Positions 46,449-55,386 of a stretch of 64,000 nt of DNA are shown in pieces. The notes under the pieces were generated by a model, which had not been told where the DNA came from, made no database searches, and saw nothing but the letters and a program-made list of their open reading frames with translations. This stretch comes from Neobacillus sp. FSL H8-0543 (GTDB lineage: Bacteria; Bacillota; Bacilli; Bacillales; Cytobacillaceae), in contig NZ_CP151943.1 in the NCBI RefSeq assembly GCF_038592905.1, positions 1,366,501 through 1,430,500 of the forward strand, read 5' to 3'. Position 1 is the stretch's first letter. Each line of letters starts with the position of its first letter. Both the position numbers and the translations under genes were made by a program.

Positions 46449-47449
46449 CGTCCATTGAACCCCCTTCTTGCTATGTAGATAAAGAATGGAGTTCCGATAA
46501 TGGCTGTCATAACTCCAACCGGCACTTCAGAAGGCATAAGTACATATCTTGCAGCAATATCAGATGCTAATAACAATATAGCACCAAGAACACCGGATAA
46601 TGGAATCACCCATCGATGGTCTATTCCAATGATTGATCTAGTAATGTGAGGTATAACGATTCCAACAAAGCCAATCGGACCAGCAACAGAGACAGCACCG
46701 CCAGCAAGAAGAATGACAATTACTCCAACAGTTACTTTTAAAAGTCCTGTCTTTAAACCAAGCCCCTTAGCTACATCTTCCCCCATTGAAAGAATATTCA
46801 TTTTCCCAGCAATCAGCATGGAAGTAATCCAACCAATTCCCAGGTATGGCAAAACATTCAGGAGGGTTTCTAATTTCCTTCCTTGGACAGAACCTGCAAG
46901 CCAAAATAATACTTGCTCAAGTGCAGCCTCATCGATCACAAGCAGCCCTTGGGTAAAGGAAGAAAACATCGCAGCAATTGCTGCACCGGCTAAGGTTAGT
47001 TTCATAGGTGTTAACCCTTCTCGGCCAAAAGATCCAATGCCATACACACTAATAGAGGCAATCGCAGCACCTAAGAATGCCAGTCCGCTGAAGGCTTGTA
47101 AACTATTTACAGAAAATAAGGTAACCGCGGCTACAACGACAAAGCTTGCTCCTGCGTTAATACCAAAAATCCCTGGTGAAGCGAGCGGGTTTTTTGTTAA
47201 TGTTTGCATAAGTGTTCCTGAGATAGCTATGCTTGCTCCCACCGCTGCAGCAATGAACGCACGCGGAAGTCTTACACTCTGAATAATAATATGCTCATTT
47301 GAGCCATTATAATTAGTGAAGGTATCTATAGCTGTACGCCAACTTGTTTCTGTATAACCAAAAATGATGCTTGCACACATGAAGAATAGCATGAGCAAGA
47401 TGGAGGCCAACAAACCGACCCATTTTAAAGTGTTATTTTTTAAAAGCAT
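46445..47449 (-). CDS. FecCD-family iron-siderophore permease
   Basis: Membrane protein of about 334 residues, first gene of the Fur-boxed minus-strand operon. Motifs are SVRLPRAFIAAAVGASIAIS, KNPLASPGIFGINAGA (about residues 98-113) and GFVGIVIPHITRSIIG. ATG at 47449 is preferred: it gives the usual length and has AAAGG upstream. A TTG at 47494 would add 15 charged residues without a ribosome site. It pairs with the next permease as heterodimer. Confidence 0.9.
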   Translation of the reverse strand: MLLKNNTLKWVGLLASILLMLFFMCASIIFGYTETSWRTAIDTFTNYNGSNEHIIIQSVRLPRAFIAAAVGASIAISGTLMQTLTKNPLASPGIFGINAGASFVVVAAVTLFSVNSLQAFSGLAFLGAAIASISVYGIGSFGREGLTPMKLTLAGAAIAAMFSSFTQGLLVIDEAALEQVLFWLAGSVQGRKLETLLNVLPYLGIGWITSMLIAGKMNILSMGEDVAKGLGLKTGLLKVTVGVIVILLAGGAVSVAGPIGFVGIVIPHITRSIIGIDHRWVIPLSGVLGAILLLASDIAARYVLMPSEVPVGVMTAIIGTPFFIYIARRGFNGR

Positions 47450-47565
47450 CGCTTTAGTAACCTTTCTTTCTTCTTTATATAGCTCTTTTCTCAAACGTTT
47501 TTGCTATTTAGATTGGAAATATGGAGTTTTGAGCTATTTTCACCTGTATTAAGTGTATATTCAAT

Positions 47566-47602
47566 TGATAATGGTTGTCAATGAGGATGATAACCATTTT
47601 CA
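47566..47602. promoter_or_regulatory. Two adjacent candidate Fur boxes
   Basis: TGATAATGGTTGTCA (47566-47580) and TGATAACCATTTTCA (47588-47602) each match the Fur 7-1-7 box TGATAATnATTATCA at all but about two or three positions. They lie between the divergent permease operon and the binding-protein gene. Confidence 0.7.
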
Positions 47603-47652
47603 ATTAAATCGTTGACAACTGATTACTGTTCATTTTAAGATAAGAGTACGAA

Positions 47653-47667
47653 TGAAAATGATTATCA
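47653..47667. promoter_or_regulatory. Fur box upstream of the siderophore-binding protein
   Basis: TGAAAATGATTATCA matches the Fur box at 13 of 14 fixed positions and lies 31 bp upstream of the lipoprotein start. Confidence 0.85.
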
Positions 47668-47697
47668 TTTGCAATTAAATTTAGGAGGCTACATACA

Positions 47698-48669
47698 ATG
47701 AAAAGACTGAAACCATTTCTTACACTCCTGTCTATTTTTGCTATTTTCCTGTTAGCTGCTTGCGGTGGTGGTGCTAATGATGAAACTACAAAAGACACGA
47801 ACGAGACGAATGAAACTGAAGAAACAAGCTATACGATTGAACATGCGATGGGATCGACGACAATCGAAGGAACTCCTGAAAGGGTTGTTATCCTGACAAA
47901 CGAAGGTACTGAAGCTCTTTTAGCAATGGATGTTACCCCCGTTGGTGCTGTCAAATCCTTCACTGGTGACCCTTGGTATGACCATATTGCTGATAAATTA
48001 AAAGAGACAAAAGTCGTTGGCGTTGAAAGTGAAGTAAATGTTGAAGCGATTGCTGCACTTAAGCCTGACTTGATTATTGGCAACAAAATGCGTCAGGAAA
48101 AAATTTATGACCAATTAAAAGCGATTGCACCGACCGTTTTCGCTGAAACACTTCGTGGTGACTGGAAAACAAACTTTAAATTATATTCACAAGCACTGAA
48201 CAAAGAAGCAGAAGGAAATAAGGTTCTTGAAAATTATGATGCCCGAATTGCAGAATTAAAAGAGAAGTTTGGCGATAAATTGAACATGGAAGTTTCGATG
48301 GTCCGCTTTATGGCTGGCGAGGTTCGTATCTACCATAAAGATACCTTCTCAGGTGTCATCTTAAATGACCTTGGCTTTGCCCGCCCTGAAAGTCAAAATG
48401 TGGATGATTTTGCGGAAAGAAATGTAACGAAAGAACGCATTCCAGCAATGGAAGGAGATATCCTCTTCTATTTCACCTATGAAACGGGTGACGGAAAAGG
48501 TTCTGAATTAGAAAAGGATTGGATTAATGATCCACTGTTCAACAATCTTGAGGTTGTGAAAAAAGGTCAAGTATACAGGGTTAATGATGTTACTTGGAAT
48601 ACAGCAGGAGGCGTACTTGCTGCAAACCTGATGCTTGATGAAATGGAAGAAATCATTTTAAAAAAATAA
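47698..48669 (+). CDS. Iron-siderophore-binding lipoprotein
   Basis: Lipoprotein of 323 residues of the FepB/FecB/YfiY class. A signal with lipobox FLLAACGG (cysteine about residue 22) is followed by a Thr/Glu-rich linker. The bilobed TroA-like domain includes RVVILTNEGTEALLAMDVTP, AALKPDLIIGNKMR and the C-terminal VNDVTWNTAGG. ATG behind TTAGGAGGCTACATAC. Divergent from its permease operon with Fur boxes between. It captures ferric siderophore at the membrane surface. Confidence 0.92.
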   Translation: MKRLKPFLTLLSIFAIFLLAACGGGANDETTKDTNETNETEETSYTIEHAMGSTTIEGTPERVVILTNEGTEALLAMDVTPVGAVKSFTGDPWYDHIADKLKETKVVGVESEVNVEAIAALKPDLIIGNKMRQEKIYDQLKAIAPTVFAETLRGDWKTNFKLYSQALNKEAEGNKVLENYDARIAELKEKFGDKLNMEVSMVRFMAGEVRIYHKDTFSGVILNDLGFARPESQNVDDFAERNVTKERIPAMEGDILFYFTYETGDGKGSELEKDWINDPLFNNLEVVKKGQVYRVNDVTWNTAGGVLAANLMLDEMEEIILKK

Positions 48670-48681
48670 GACTTAAATAGG

Positions 48682-48712
48682 AAAGAGCGAGGTCGCTGAC
48701 CTCGCTCTTTTG
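48682..48712. terminator. Bidirectional terminator between binding protein and rodA
   Basis: The perfect stem AAGAGCGAGGTC / GACCTCGCTCTT is followed by TT. Confidence 0.88.
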
Positions 48713-48715
48713 ATT

Positions 48716-49888
48716 TTATGCAGTTGTTGAGAACATGTACTTCTTGTAGTGATAACGAATCGAAAAAATCAAACCTATCCCAAACATATTCCCCATCAAT
48801 GAACTGCCGCCATAGCTAATAAACGGCAATGGGATCCCAGTAATCGGCAACACGCCAATTGTCATTCCAATATTTTGGAACACGTGGAAGGTAATCATAC
48901 TGATGACTCCTACGCAAATATACGTATAGAAATTGTTTTTCGTTTCCATACCAACCTTTGTAATATGATAAATCAACAAGAAAAACAAACTAATTAGCAC
49001 ACTTGCACCAATAAATCCAAATTCCTCACCCACAACACTAAAAATAAAATCTGTATGGCTTTCCGGTAAATAGACCTCTCTGTTCCCATACCCTTTTCCA
49101 TCCGTTTGGCCTGAACCGATTGCTAGCAGGGATCTCGTTAGATGGTAACCGGTCGAGCTTTGAAAATTATAGGGATCAAGCCAGGAGTAAATCCTTCCAA
49201 ATTGATATTGCTCTACCCCTAAATATTTTTCAAGTAATTCAGGTTTTAACAAGACGAAATAAAAAATCGTCGAGATAAGAGCGATTCCTACGGAAAAAAT
49301 AGGTATCAGCAGTTTCCATGTAATCCCTGAAATAAAAATCATTCCTAATAAAATAGCTAAAAAGACGAGCGAAGTTCCCAGGTCCTCCCTGATAATCAGC
49401 AGTAATGGAACCATCGTTATTATGCCTAGCTTTAGCAGGAGCCAAAAATCAGACTTAACGGTTTTTTCAAGGTTCTTTTGGTGATGGTCTTCAATAGATC
49501 TTGCGAGCGCCAAAATAATAAATATTTTTACGAACTCTGATGGCTGTAGCGAACCAATCCCCGGAACCTTAAACCAGTTTTTCGAACCCTTAATTTCTGG
49601 TGCGATACTATCGGGTGCAACCATTAATAAAACAAGCATAAAGATTCCAAACCCATAGGCATACCAGGTTAGCTTTTTTAACTGATCGGAGTCCAGTCTA
49701 ATTACGACTGCGATAATACAGCAGCCAATGATATAGAAGACAATTTGTTTTACAAGGAAGTTGCTGTCATATTGTCCGCTCGCTTGTGCACTAAAAATGG
49801 CAACACAGCTAGCGAGAAATAGTAAAATTAAGATAAAAACGAGACTATAATCAAGTTTAGAAGTTGTTTTTTCGTTATTTGATGTCAT
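48716..49888 (-). CDS. rodA: SEDS-family peptidoglycan glycosyltransferase RodA
   Basis: Polytopic membrane protein of 390 residues that polymerises lipid II for side-wall synthesis. Family motifs are IRLDSDQLKKLTWYAYG, GSKNWFKVPGIGSLQPSEFVK (quoted in two parts: GSKNWFKVPGIG and LQPSEFVK, about residues 110-130), YLPESHTDFIFSVVGEE (about residue 275) and PLPFISYGGSSL near the C-terminus. ATG at 49888 follows GGAGAA. FtsW and RodA cannot be separated with full certainty by eye; length and VYLPESHTD favour RodA. Confidence 0.88.
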   Translation of the reverse strand: MTSNNEKTTSKLDYSLVFILILLFLASCVAIFSAQASGQYDSNFLVKQIVFYIIGCCIIAVVIRLDSDQLKKLTWYAYGFGIFMLVLLMVAPDSIAPEIKGSKNWFKVPGIGSLQPSEFVKIFIILALARSIEDHHQKNLEKTVKSDFWLLLKLGIITMVPLLLIIREDLGTSLVFLAILLGMIFISGITWKLLIPIFSVGIALISTIFYFVLLKPELLEKYLGVEQYQFGRIYSWLDPYNFQSSTGYHLTRSLLAIGSGQTDGKGYGNREVYLPESHTDFIFSVVGEEFGFIGASVLISLFFLLIYHITKVGMETKNNFYTYICVGVISMITFHVFQNIGMTIGVLPITGIPLPFISYGGSSLMGNMFGIGLIFSIRYHYKKYMFSTTA

Positions 49889-50020
49889 ATGGATTGATTC
49901 TCCTTTAATGTATGAACCTAAAAAGGAACATGTACATTCCTTCATTATATTTTTATTAAGGAGAAATCACAACATCTAAACCAGTTATGGATTAATTTAC
50001 ATTTTGGCTGTTAAACTTAG

Positions 50021-50154
50021 CTGTTGATTGGAGCTCCAGGCACTTCGCTTTCCGCGGGCGTGCCGGGAAGCCTCCTCGGCGCTAAAGCGCCTGTGGGGTC
50101 TCCCCCTGCCCCGTACTCCCGCAGGAGTCTCGTGCCTTCCGCTCCAATCAACAG
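50021..50154. repeat. 134-bp inverted-repeat element, copy A
   Basis: Perfect 14-bp ends CTGTTGATTGGAGC / GCTCCAATCAACAG, with pairing continuing through AGGCAC/GTGCCT, GCGGG/CCCGC and a central GGCGC-TAAA-GCGCC. The whole element folds into one long hairpin. It is related to copy B at 60802-60925. I recall similar elements in Bacillus intergenic DNA, where they produce spurious small ORFs. It lies between rodA and the DUF4931 gene, both on the minus strand. Confidence 0.85.
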
Positions 50155-50196
50155 GGGAGCAAAATTATAATGAACTCAATAACATAGCCATCTCTT

Positions 50197-50955
50197 TTAA
50201 AAATATTTACTTTTTATATCGTTGACCATCCATGCCAGGTTATTTGGAGTCTGCGGGATGCCATAGCCGATATAGAGCGGAGTGGTGATGAACCGCGGAA
50301 CAACTTTCGCAACGATTTTCCGCCCGATATGATAAAAGAATAAATTATAGCTTGAGGCTTTGAATGGGAAATTGTGCAGGATATAATGTACAGCCGTCTG
50401 AAGATATTCCCCAAATACTTCCACATAGCCCGAATCATCCATCTCAACATTGAACTCATAAAATCCAACCTTTGGCTTTGTCGATAATGTGAATTTGACC
50501 CCTTCTTTTTCTTCAATTGATATCCCTTGAAACACTTCATGTTCCAGGTTTTCTTCATAGTTAATATCATTCAAACCGATAATTTGCATATGCGGGTGTG
50601 CAATCGTTCCCCCGGATAACGGTCCGTGGTTTTTAAAAAGAATAACAGATTGATAATTTTCGGTCCTTTCCATTTCTAACCAATGCCTTATTGCAAATCT
50701 TAGCAGTTTATGTAAATGGGAGACGTCATAGGTTGATATCTCTGCATGGCAATCATCTGTTTCAATTAATACAGTTTGATAGGTATTCTCCAAAACCGGG
50801 TACTTATTTTTCAGGAGAATGATCGGTCCATCCACTTCGATTAACTCTTTTAACTGATCTCGATCGCAAAATGGGCAGGCCTGCTGTTTATTCCTGATAC
50901 TTTCTGGCTTCAAGACACCAATGGATGTATTGAAGTGTAGATGGTTAGTTTTCAA
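50197..50955 (-). CDS. DUF4931 protein, GalT/HIT-like nucleotidyltransferase fold
   Basis: Protein of 252 residues. A zinc-knuckle-like CPFCDRDQL (about residue 28) is followed by a HIT/GalT-like motif GGTIAHPHMQIIG with HPHMQ (about residues 115-127). This corresponds to the galactose-1-phosphate uridylyltransferase active site, in which the second histidine is the nucleophile. No galactose genes are near, so the substrate is unknown. The start is TTG behind GAGGAGCGACC. A transferase or hydrolase acting on a nucleotide derivative is inferred from the motif. Confidence 0.78.
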   Translation of the reverse strand: MKTNHLHFNTSIGVLKPESIRNKQQACPFCDRDQLKELIEVDGPIILLKNKYPVLENTYQTVLIETDDCHAEISTYDVSHLHKLLRFAIRHWLEMERTENYQSVILFKNHGPLSGGTIAHPHMQIIGLNDINYEENLEHEVFQGISIEEKEGVKFTLSTKPKVGFYEFNVEMDDSGYVEVFGEYLQTAVHYILHNFPFKASSYNLFFYHIGRKIVAKVVPRFITTPLYIGYGIPQTPNNLAWMVNDIKSKYF

Positions 50956-51128
50956 AAAGGTCGCTCCTCTCCTTTATTCCTACCTCTATTTTATGGCAGA
51001 GTCTCATTCTTTTGTACTTTTTTGTTTCCGTATTAGCTGAAAAATCAATTTAAAGCATGAATTGCAGATTCACCTGCATATCTTTATTGTGTACAGGCAT
51101 ATTTTTCATGAGAAGGTGAGGGAGTCTT

Positions 51129-51911
51129 TTGTTAAGTAAAATAGAAGCATTCATATTAGGGATTATCCAAGGCTTAACCGAGTTTTTACCGATTAGCAGC
51201 ACAGGGCATTTATATTTAGGAAGGAATTTATTTGATTTACAGGAAGCTGGGCTGCTGCTCGATACCATGCTTCATCTTGGAACACTAATCGCTATCCTAG
51301 TTTTTTATAAGCACGAGTTTATTAAAATTATTAAAAATCCGTTTAGCAAGCTAACCTTCCTGCTAATTATCGGAACGATTCCTGCGGTCGTTTTTGGATT
51401 GCTATTCAAAGATTATTTCGAGGAAATTTCAACAACTGGGGTAACAATAGGCTGGGAGTTTTTAATTACGGGCGTGTTTTTGTGGATAGCTGATTCTGCT
51501 AAAAACGGCTTTAAGAAAATGGATGATATAAGTTATAGGGATGCTCTTATTATCGGTTCGTTTCAAGCTGTGGCGATTTTTCCGGCAATTTCCCGTTCGG
51601 GGATGACCATTGTTGCTGCTCTATGGAGAAAGTTGGACCGTGAAACAGCCGCTTATTTTTCCTTCTTATTATCAACACCCGCTATTGCCGGGGCAGTGGT
51701 TCTCCAATCCCTTGAGTTAGCTGGCGGCAGCGGAGAAACAATCTCCTTGTCTGCACTGATTGTCGGAATTACTGCTTCAGCAATTTTCGGCTATATTGCA
51801 GTGAAATGGATGATTGGCTATTTAAAAAAGCGTTCATTAAAACCGTTTGCGATTTATGTATGGGTGCTGGGTTTTGCAGTATTGTTCTTCCAGTCCACCG
51901 GAAAATTTTAA
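51129..51911 (+). CDS. uppP: Undecaprenyl-diphosphatase
   Basis: Membrane enzyme of 260 residues (BacA/UppP family) that recycles undecaprenyl pyrophosphate to the monophosphate lipid carrier; it also gives bacitracin tolerance. The glutamate motif GIIQGLTEFLPISSTGHL (about residues 12-29) and the second PAISRSGMTIVAAL (about residue 157) with its arginine are both present, plus seven to eight hydrophobic segments. TTG start behind GAGGGAG. Followed by a perfect terminator. Confidence 0.96.
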   Translation: MLSKIEAFILGIIQGLTEFLPISSTGHLYLGRNLFDLQEAGLLLDTMLHLGTLIAILVFYKHEFIKIIKNPFSKLTFLLIIGTIPAVVFGLLFKDYFEEISTTGVTIGWEFLITGVFLWIADSAKNGFKKMDDISYRDALIIGSFQAVAIFPAISRSGMTIVAALWRKLDRETAAYFSFLLSTPAIAGAVVLQSLELAGGSGETISLSALIVGITASAIFGYIAVKWMIGYLKKRSLKPFAIYVWVLGFAVLFFQSTGKF

Positions 51912-51945
51912 AAAATGCGACTCGAATTCGAGTCGCATTTTTTGT
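51910..51945. terminator. Bidirectional terminator between uppP and azoR
   Basis: AAAAATGCGACTCGAA pairs perfectly with TTCGAGTCGCATTTTT. Confidence 0.92.
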
Positions 51946-51947
51946 TA

Positions 51948-52610
51948 TTATGCTGTAACTGTTTCTTTTGCCATTTCTTTTGCTGCTTCGACTGCTTGTG
52001 CCTTTGCTTTTGCCATAATTTCTGGGATTTGCTTTGGAAAGTGATCCATGCCTTCTGCAAATACAGTATCCATTAATTCGAAGCCTAAAAAGCCAAGTGC
52101 TTTTCTTAAGAAACGGTCACCAAATTCAAAATCTACCATTGGTCCTGTGGAGTAAATACCGCCGCGCGTTTGAATATGGATGGCTTTGCGGTTGGTAAGA
52201 AGTCCTTTTGGACCTTCCGCTGTATTGGTAAAGGTTTTATTTACAATAAATAAGTTATCAAGGAATGATTTTAAAATGGCTGGTGAGCCAAGGTTCCATA
52301 TTGGCGTAACAAATACATAATAATCAGCATCGATAAACCGGTCAGCTAGGGCATGCATATTTTTAATTTGTGTTTGCTCTGCCTCTGAAAGCTCGTCAAA
52401 GGTTTTTCCCATGAAGGACAATTTAGCACGGGCATATAACATGTCCATATCAATCTCGGGAATATCCATATCGTATAAATGCATATGGTCAATTTCTACA
52501 TCGGGCTGTTGCTTTTTGAATTCTTCAAGGAAGACCTCACCAATTTGCATCCCTTTTGATAGTTTAATATCATTCTTTGGATTTACTGTAATATAAAGAA
52601 GTTTTGACAA
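51948..52610 (-). CDS. azoR: FMN-dependent NADH-azoreductase
   Basis: Flavodoxin-fold protein of 220 residues (AzoR/acyl carrier protein phosphodiesterase family) reducing azo dyes and quinones with NADH. It has the FMN-binding loop following the first strand, the VTPIWNLGSPAILKSFLD segment (about residues 103-120) and the RGGIYSTGP motif (about residue 150). The start is TTG behind GAGGGCGGG. The upstream spacer contains a clear inverted repeat that could be a regulator site. Confidence 0.9.
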   Translation of the reverse strand: MSKLLYITVNPKNDIKLSKGMQIGEVFLEEFKKQQPDVEIDHMHLYDMDIPEIDMDMLYARAKLSFMGKTFDELSEAEQTQIKNMHALADRFIDADYYVFVTPIWNLGSPAILKSFLDNLFIVNKTFTNTAEGPKGLLTNRKAIHIQTRGGIYSTGPMVDFEFGDRFLRKALGFLGFELMDTVFAEGMDHFPKQIPEIMAKAKAQAVEAAKEMAKETVTA

Positions 52611-52670
52611 TCTGATCCCGCCCTCTTTAATAATATTTTTTCATCTATTCATATCTTACATCAAACAAAC

Positions 52671-52717
52671 TTGTTCACAGATGAACAATCAGTGAAATTT
52701 ATGAAATAACTGTGAAC
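52671..52717. promoter_or_regulatory. Inverted repeats upstream of azoR
   Basis: TTGTTCACAGATGAACAA (52671-52688) is a perfect 7-bp inverted repeat with a 4-base centre. GTTCACAG (52673) is also repeated inverted as CTGTGAAC (52710-52717). It lies between the divergent azoR and tungstate-regulator genes. The binding protein is unknown. Confidence 0.45.
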
Positions 52718-52854
52718 TAACGAAGTTGTTTTTGAACAAAACGTGACGATTCTACACAAAACTCAATGAAACTAAACAAAGTTTAACAAAAGTCACAAGA
52801 AAAATTGTATATTTATAGTAACTTAAAAAAAGAAAGAGAAAGGTGGGAATACGT

Positions 52855-53778
52855 ATGGAGGGAAAAGCATACACACCCGATGAGGTCGCTCAGATATTCC
52901 AAATCTCTAAACACACGGTTTATGAACTCATTAAGCGAGGTGAACTTCAGGCCTTTAAAGTTGGAAATAAAATGAGAATTGAGCATACGGAGATTGAAAG
53001 ATTTAAGGAAAATACGAAAGCACCCTCAAAAAAGAACCAAATTGAGCAGCCAGATATTCAAACTTCACAGCCAGTACGACTGTCTGGAAGCCATGACTTT
53101 TTAGTTGAGCATTTTGTTAAACAATCAGCAAAGAATTTACAACTTCAGCTGCAACCTACATACATTGGCAGCCTAGAGGGATTAATGATGCTTTATCGCG
53201 GTCAAAGCGATATTGCAGCCATTCATTTATTAGACCCTAAATCCCAGGAATACAATCTTCCCTTTATCAATCAGCTGTTTATTTATGAATCTATTTCAGT
53301 AGTAAGGTTAGCTTCCAGAGAGCAAGGTTTAATTGTAGCCAAGGGAAATCCAAAAGAAATCGTCGACTTTACTGACCTTGTAAGAAAAGATGTTAAGTTT
53401 GTGAATCGTCAGAAAGGTGCAGGAACACGATTTTTATTAGACTCCATGCTTTCGAACCATCGAATAGATCCTGGAAAAATAAACGGATATGAAAATGAGG
53501 AATGGAACCACTTATCAACAGCTTCTGCTGTTAGCAGGGGAATCGCAGATGCTGCCTTCGGAATACAATCAGCTGCGAACCATTTGGGACTTGACTTCAT
53601 CCCGGTTGCAAAGGAACAGTTTGACCTTGTATTCCGCTTCACCAACGAAAACAAACAGACCTTAGTGGATTTAATTAACTACCTGCAGTCCTCAAGCTTT
53701 AAAAATAGCTTAACCGATTTAGTTGGCTATGATATTGAAGAATTAGGAAAAATCACCTATAAAACGGAGGAAATCTAA
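52855..53778 (+). CDS. HTH - periplasmic-binding-like domain regulator, probable tungstate/molybdate sensor
   Basis: Protein of 307 residues. The N-terminal HTH_17/excisionase-type helix-turn-helix reads YTPDEVAQIFQISKHTVYEL (about residues 5-24). The C-terminal PBP-like domain (SGSHDFLVEHFVKQ from about residue 75, GAGTRFLLDSML later) resembles substrate-binding proteins of molybdate/tungstate type. ATG at 52855 behind AAAGGTGGG. It precedes tupABC and its stop overlaps tupA by one base (TAATG), so it is very likely the pathway's regulator. Cytoplasmic ligand sensing by the PBP domain is inferred. Confidence 0.82.
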   Translation: MEGKAYTPDEVAQIFQISKHTVYELIKRGELQAFKVGNKMRIEHTEIERFKENTKAPSKKNQIEQPDIQTSQPVRLSGSHDFLVEHFVKQSAKNLQLQLQPTYIGSLEGLMMLYRGQSDIAAIHLLDPKSQEYNLPFINQLFIYESISVVRLASREQGLIVAKGNPKEIVDFTDLVRKDVKFVNRQKGAGTRFLLDSMLSNHRIDPGKINGYENEEWNHLSTASAVSRGIADAAFGIQSAANHLGLDFIPVAKEQFDLVFRFTNENKQTLVDLINYLQSSSFKNSLTDLVGYDIEELGKITYKTEEI

Positions 53779-54644
53779 TGTTAAAGAATCGTTTTTTTGC
53801 TACACTTTTTGTATTCATGGTTCTACTATTATCTGCTTGCGGCAATACCGACAACAAACAAGCTGATGCAAGTGATAAGCAGAAAGAGCCGAAGGCAGAA
53901 CCTACTGAACTTATCCTTGCAACAACAACCAGTACTCAAGATAGTGGCTTATTAGATGTATTACTACCAATTTTTGAAGAAGAAAATAATGTTAAAGTTA
54001 AAACAATTGCCGTTGGTACAGGACAAGCGTTAGAAATGGGAACAAAAGGTGAAGCAGATGTCCTTTTAGTTCATGCTCCAAAGTCAGAGGAAGAACTTGT
54101 AACCAGTGGTGATGCCATTAATCGAAAGCGTGTTATGTATAATGATTATATTTTAGTTGGGCCTAATGATAATCCAGCTGGAGTCAGTGGCGAAGATACC
54201 AAAGCAGCATTCCAAAAAATCTTCGAAGTAAAAGCGAATTTTATTACTAGAGGCGATGATTCAGGTACACATAAAAAAGAACTAGGAATCTGGACTGCTG
54301 CCACTATTGAACCAACAGGCGACACATATATCTCAACTGGTCAAGGGATGGGTGCTTCCTTACAAATTGCGAATGAAAAAGGTGGATATATCTTAACAGA
54401 CCGTGCGACATGGCTTGCGCAAGAAAAAAACTTAACAAACCTAAAAATCGTCGTTGAAGGCGGTCAAGATTTAATGAATATTTACCATGTCATGCAGGTT
54501 AATCCAGAGAAGCACGACATGGTTAACAGCAAGGATGCAGAAAAATTTGTTGAATTTATGGTTGATAGCAAAACACAAGATGTAATCGAAACCTTTGGGA
54601 AAGAAGAGTTTGGACAATCATTATTCATCAAATATACTGAATAG
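53778..54644 (+). CDS. tupA: Tungstate-binding lipoprotein
   Basis: Lipoprotein of 288 residues with lipobox LLLSACGN (cysteine about residue 21). The mature N-terminus has the TupA hallmark ATTTSTQDSGLLDVLLP (about residues 49-65), then EADVLLVHAPKSEE and RGDDSGTHKKE (about residue 155). The TTTS segment and the RGDDSGTH motif are typical of TupA rather than of ModA. It is translated by coupling to the regulator gene. Tungstate is the expected ligand; molybdate cannot be excluded from sequence. Confidence 0.9.
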   Translation: MLKNRFFATLFVFMVLLLSACGNTDNKQADASDKQKEPKAEPTELILATTTSTQDSGLLDVLLPIFEEENNVKVKTIAVGTGQALEMGTKGEADVLLVHAPKSEEELVTSGDAINRKRVMYNDYILVGPNDNPAGVSGEDTKAAFQKIFEVKANFITRGDDSGTHKKELGIWTAATIEPTGDTYISTGQGMGASLQIANEKGGYILTDRATWLAQEKNLTNLKIVVEGGQDLMNIYHVMQVNPEKHDMVNSKDAEKFVEFMVDSKTQDVIETFGKEEFGQSLFIKYTE

Positions 54645-54687
54645 GACTAATGCAAGATCGATTTAAAGGGGAAGGCGATGAGATAGG

Positions 54688-55386
54688 TTGGATCTAATTA
54701 CTGACGGTCTTAAGAAAGCAATGGAAATGATCCTTACTGGTGACAAAGAGATTTTTGAGATTACGTGGTTAACTCTTAGAGTATGTTTCATGGCCATAGT
54801 TATTAGTAGTCTCATCGGACTTCCACTTGGAATGTTTCTTGGCCTTTCAAGATTTAAAGGACGAAAACTACTATTAGTTTTCATCAATATCGGTATGGGC
54901 TTACCGCCGGTTGTCGCTGGTCTTTGGATTACGATGCTGTTATGGCGCTCTGGTCCCCTTGGCCATTTACAATTACTCTATTCACCAACGGCGATAGTCA
55001 TGGCCCAAGTCCTTGTATCCTTGCCTATCGTTACTGGGTTAACCAGTTCCGCTTTCCAGCAAATCAGTGAAAAAATGCTTTTACAAATAAAAGCGCTTGG
55101 CGCAACAAAGCTGCAAACTTTTTCAATACTCTTAAAGCAAACCAGGGTAGCTATATTAGCTGCAATTATGGCTGGATTTGGCCGGGTTATTGCAGAGGTG
55201 GGTGCCGCGATGATGGTTGGCGGAAATATTCAGGGAGATACGCGCATTCTTACTACTTCCATTGTAATGGAAGTATCAAAGGGGAATTTTGATGTTGCCC
55301 TTGCCATCTCCTTCATCCTATTGACAGCAGCCCTTCTGATTACTGCGGCTTTAACACTGTTACAGCAAAGGAAGCGATTATCATGA
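54688..55386 (+). CDS. tupB: Tungstate ABC transporter permease
   Basis: Permease of 232 residues with about five hydrophobic segments and the inner-loop motif IKALGATKLQTFSILLKQTR (about residues 132-151), plus EVGAAMMVGGNIQGDTR which is typical of TupB. The start is TTG at 54688, with GATGAGATAGG as a poor ribosome site. It overlaps tupC by four bases (ATGA). Confidence 0.9.
   Translation: MDLITDGLKKAMEMILTGDKEIFEITWLTLRVCFMAIVISSLIGLPLGMFLGLSRFKGRKLLLVFINIGMGLPPVVAGLWITMLLWRSGPLGHLQLLYSPTAIVMAQVLVSLPIVTGLTSSAFQQISEKMLLQIKALGATKLQTFSILLKQTRVAILAAIMAGFGRVIAEVGAAMMVGGNIQGDTRILTTSIVMEVSKGNFDVALAISFILLTAALLITAALTLLQQRKRLS

Noticed and set aside
46713-47282. 189-codon plus-strand reading inside the siderophore permease gene
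   Set aside because: Antisense shadow of a FecCD permease with clear motifs.
50028-50225. Small protein reading over inverted-repeat copy A (and 60699-60941 over copy B)
   Set aside because: Translations run through the palindromic repeat; such readings recur wherever the element occurs and are artefacts.
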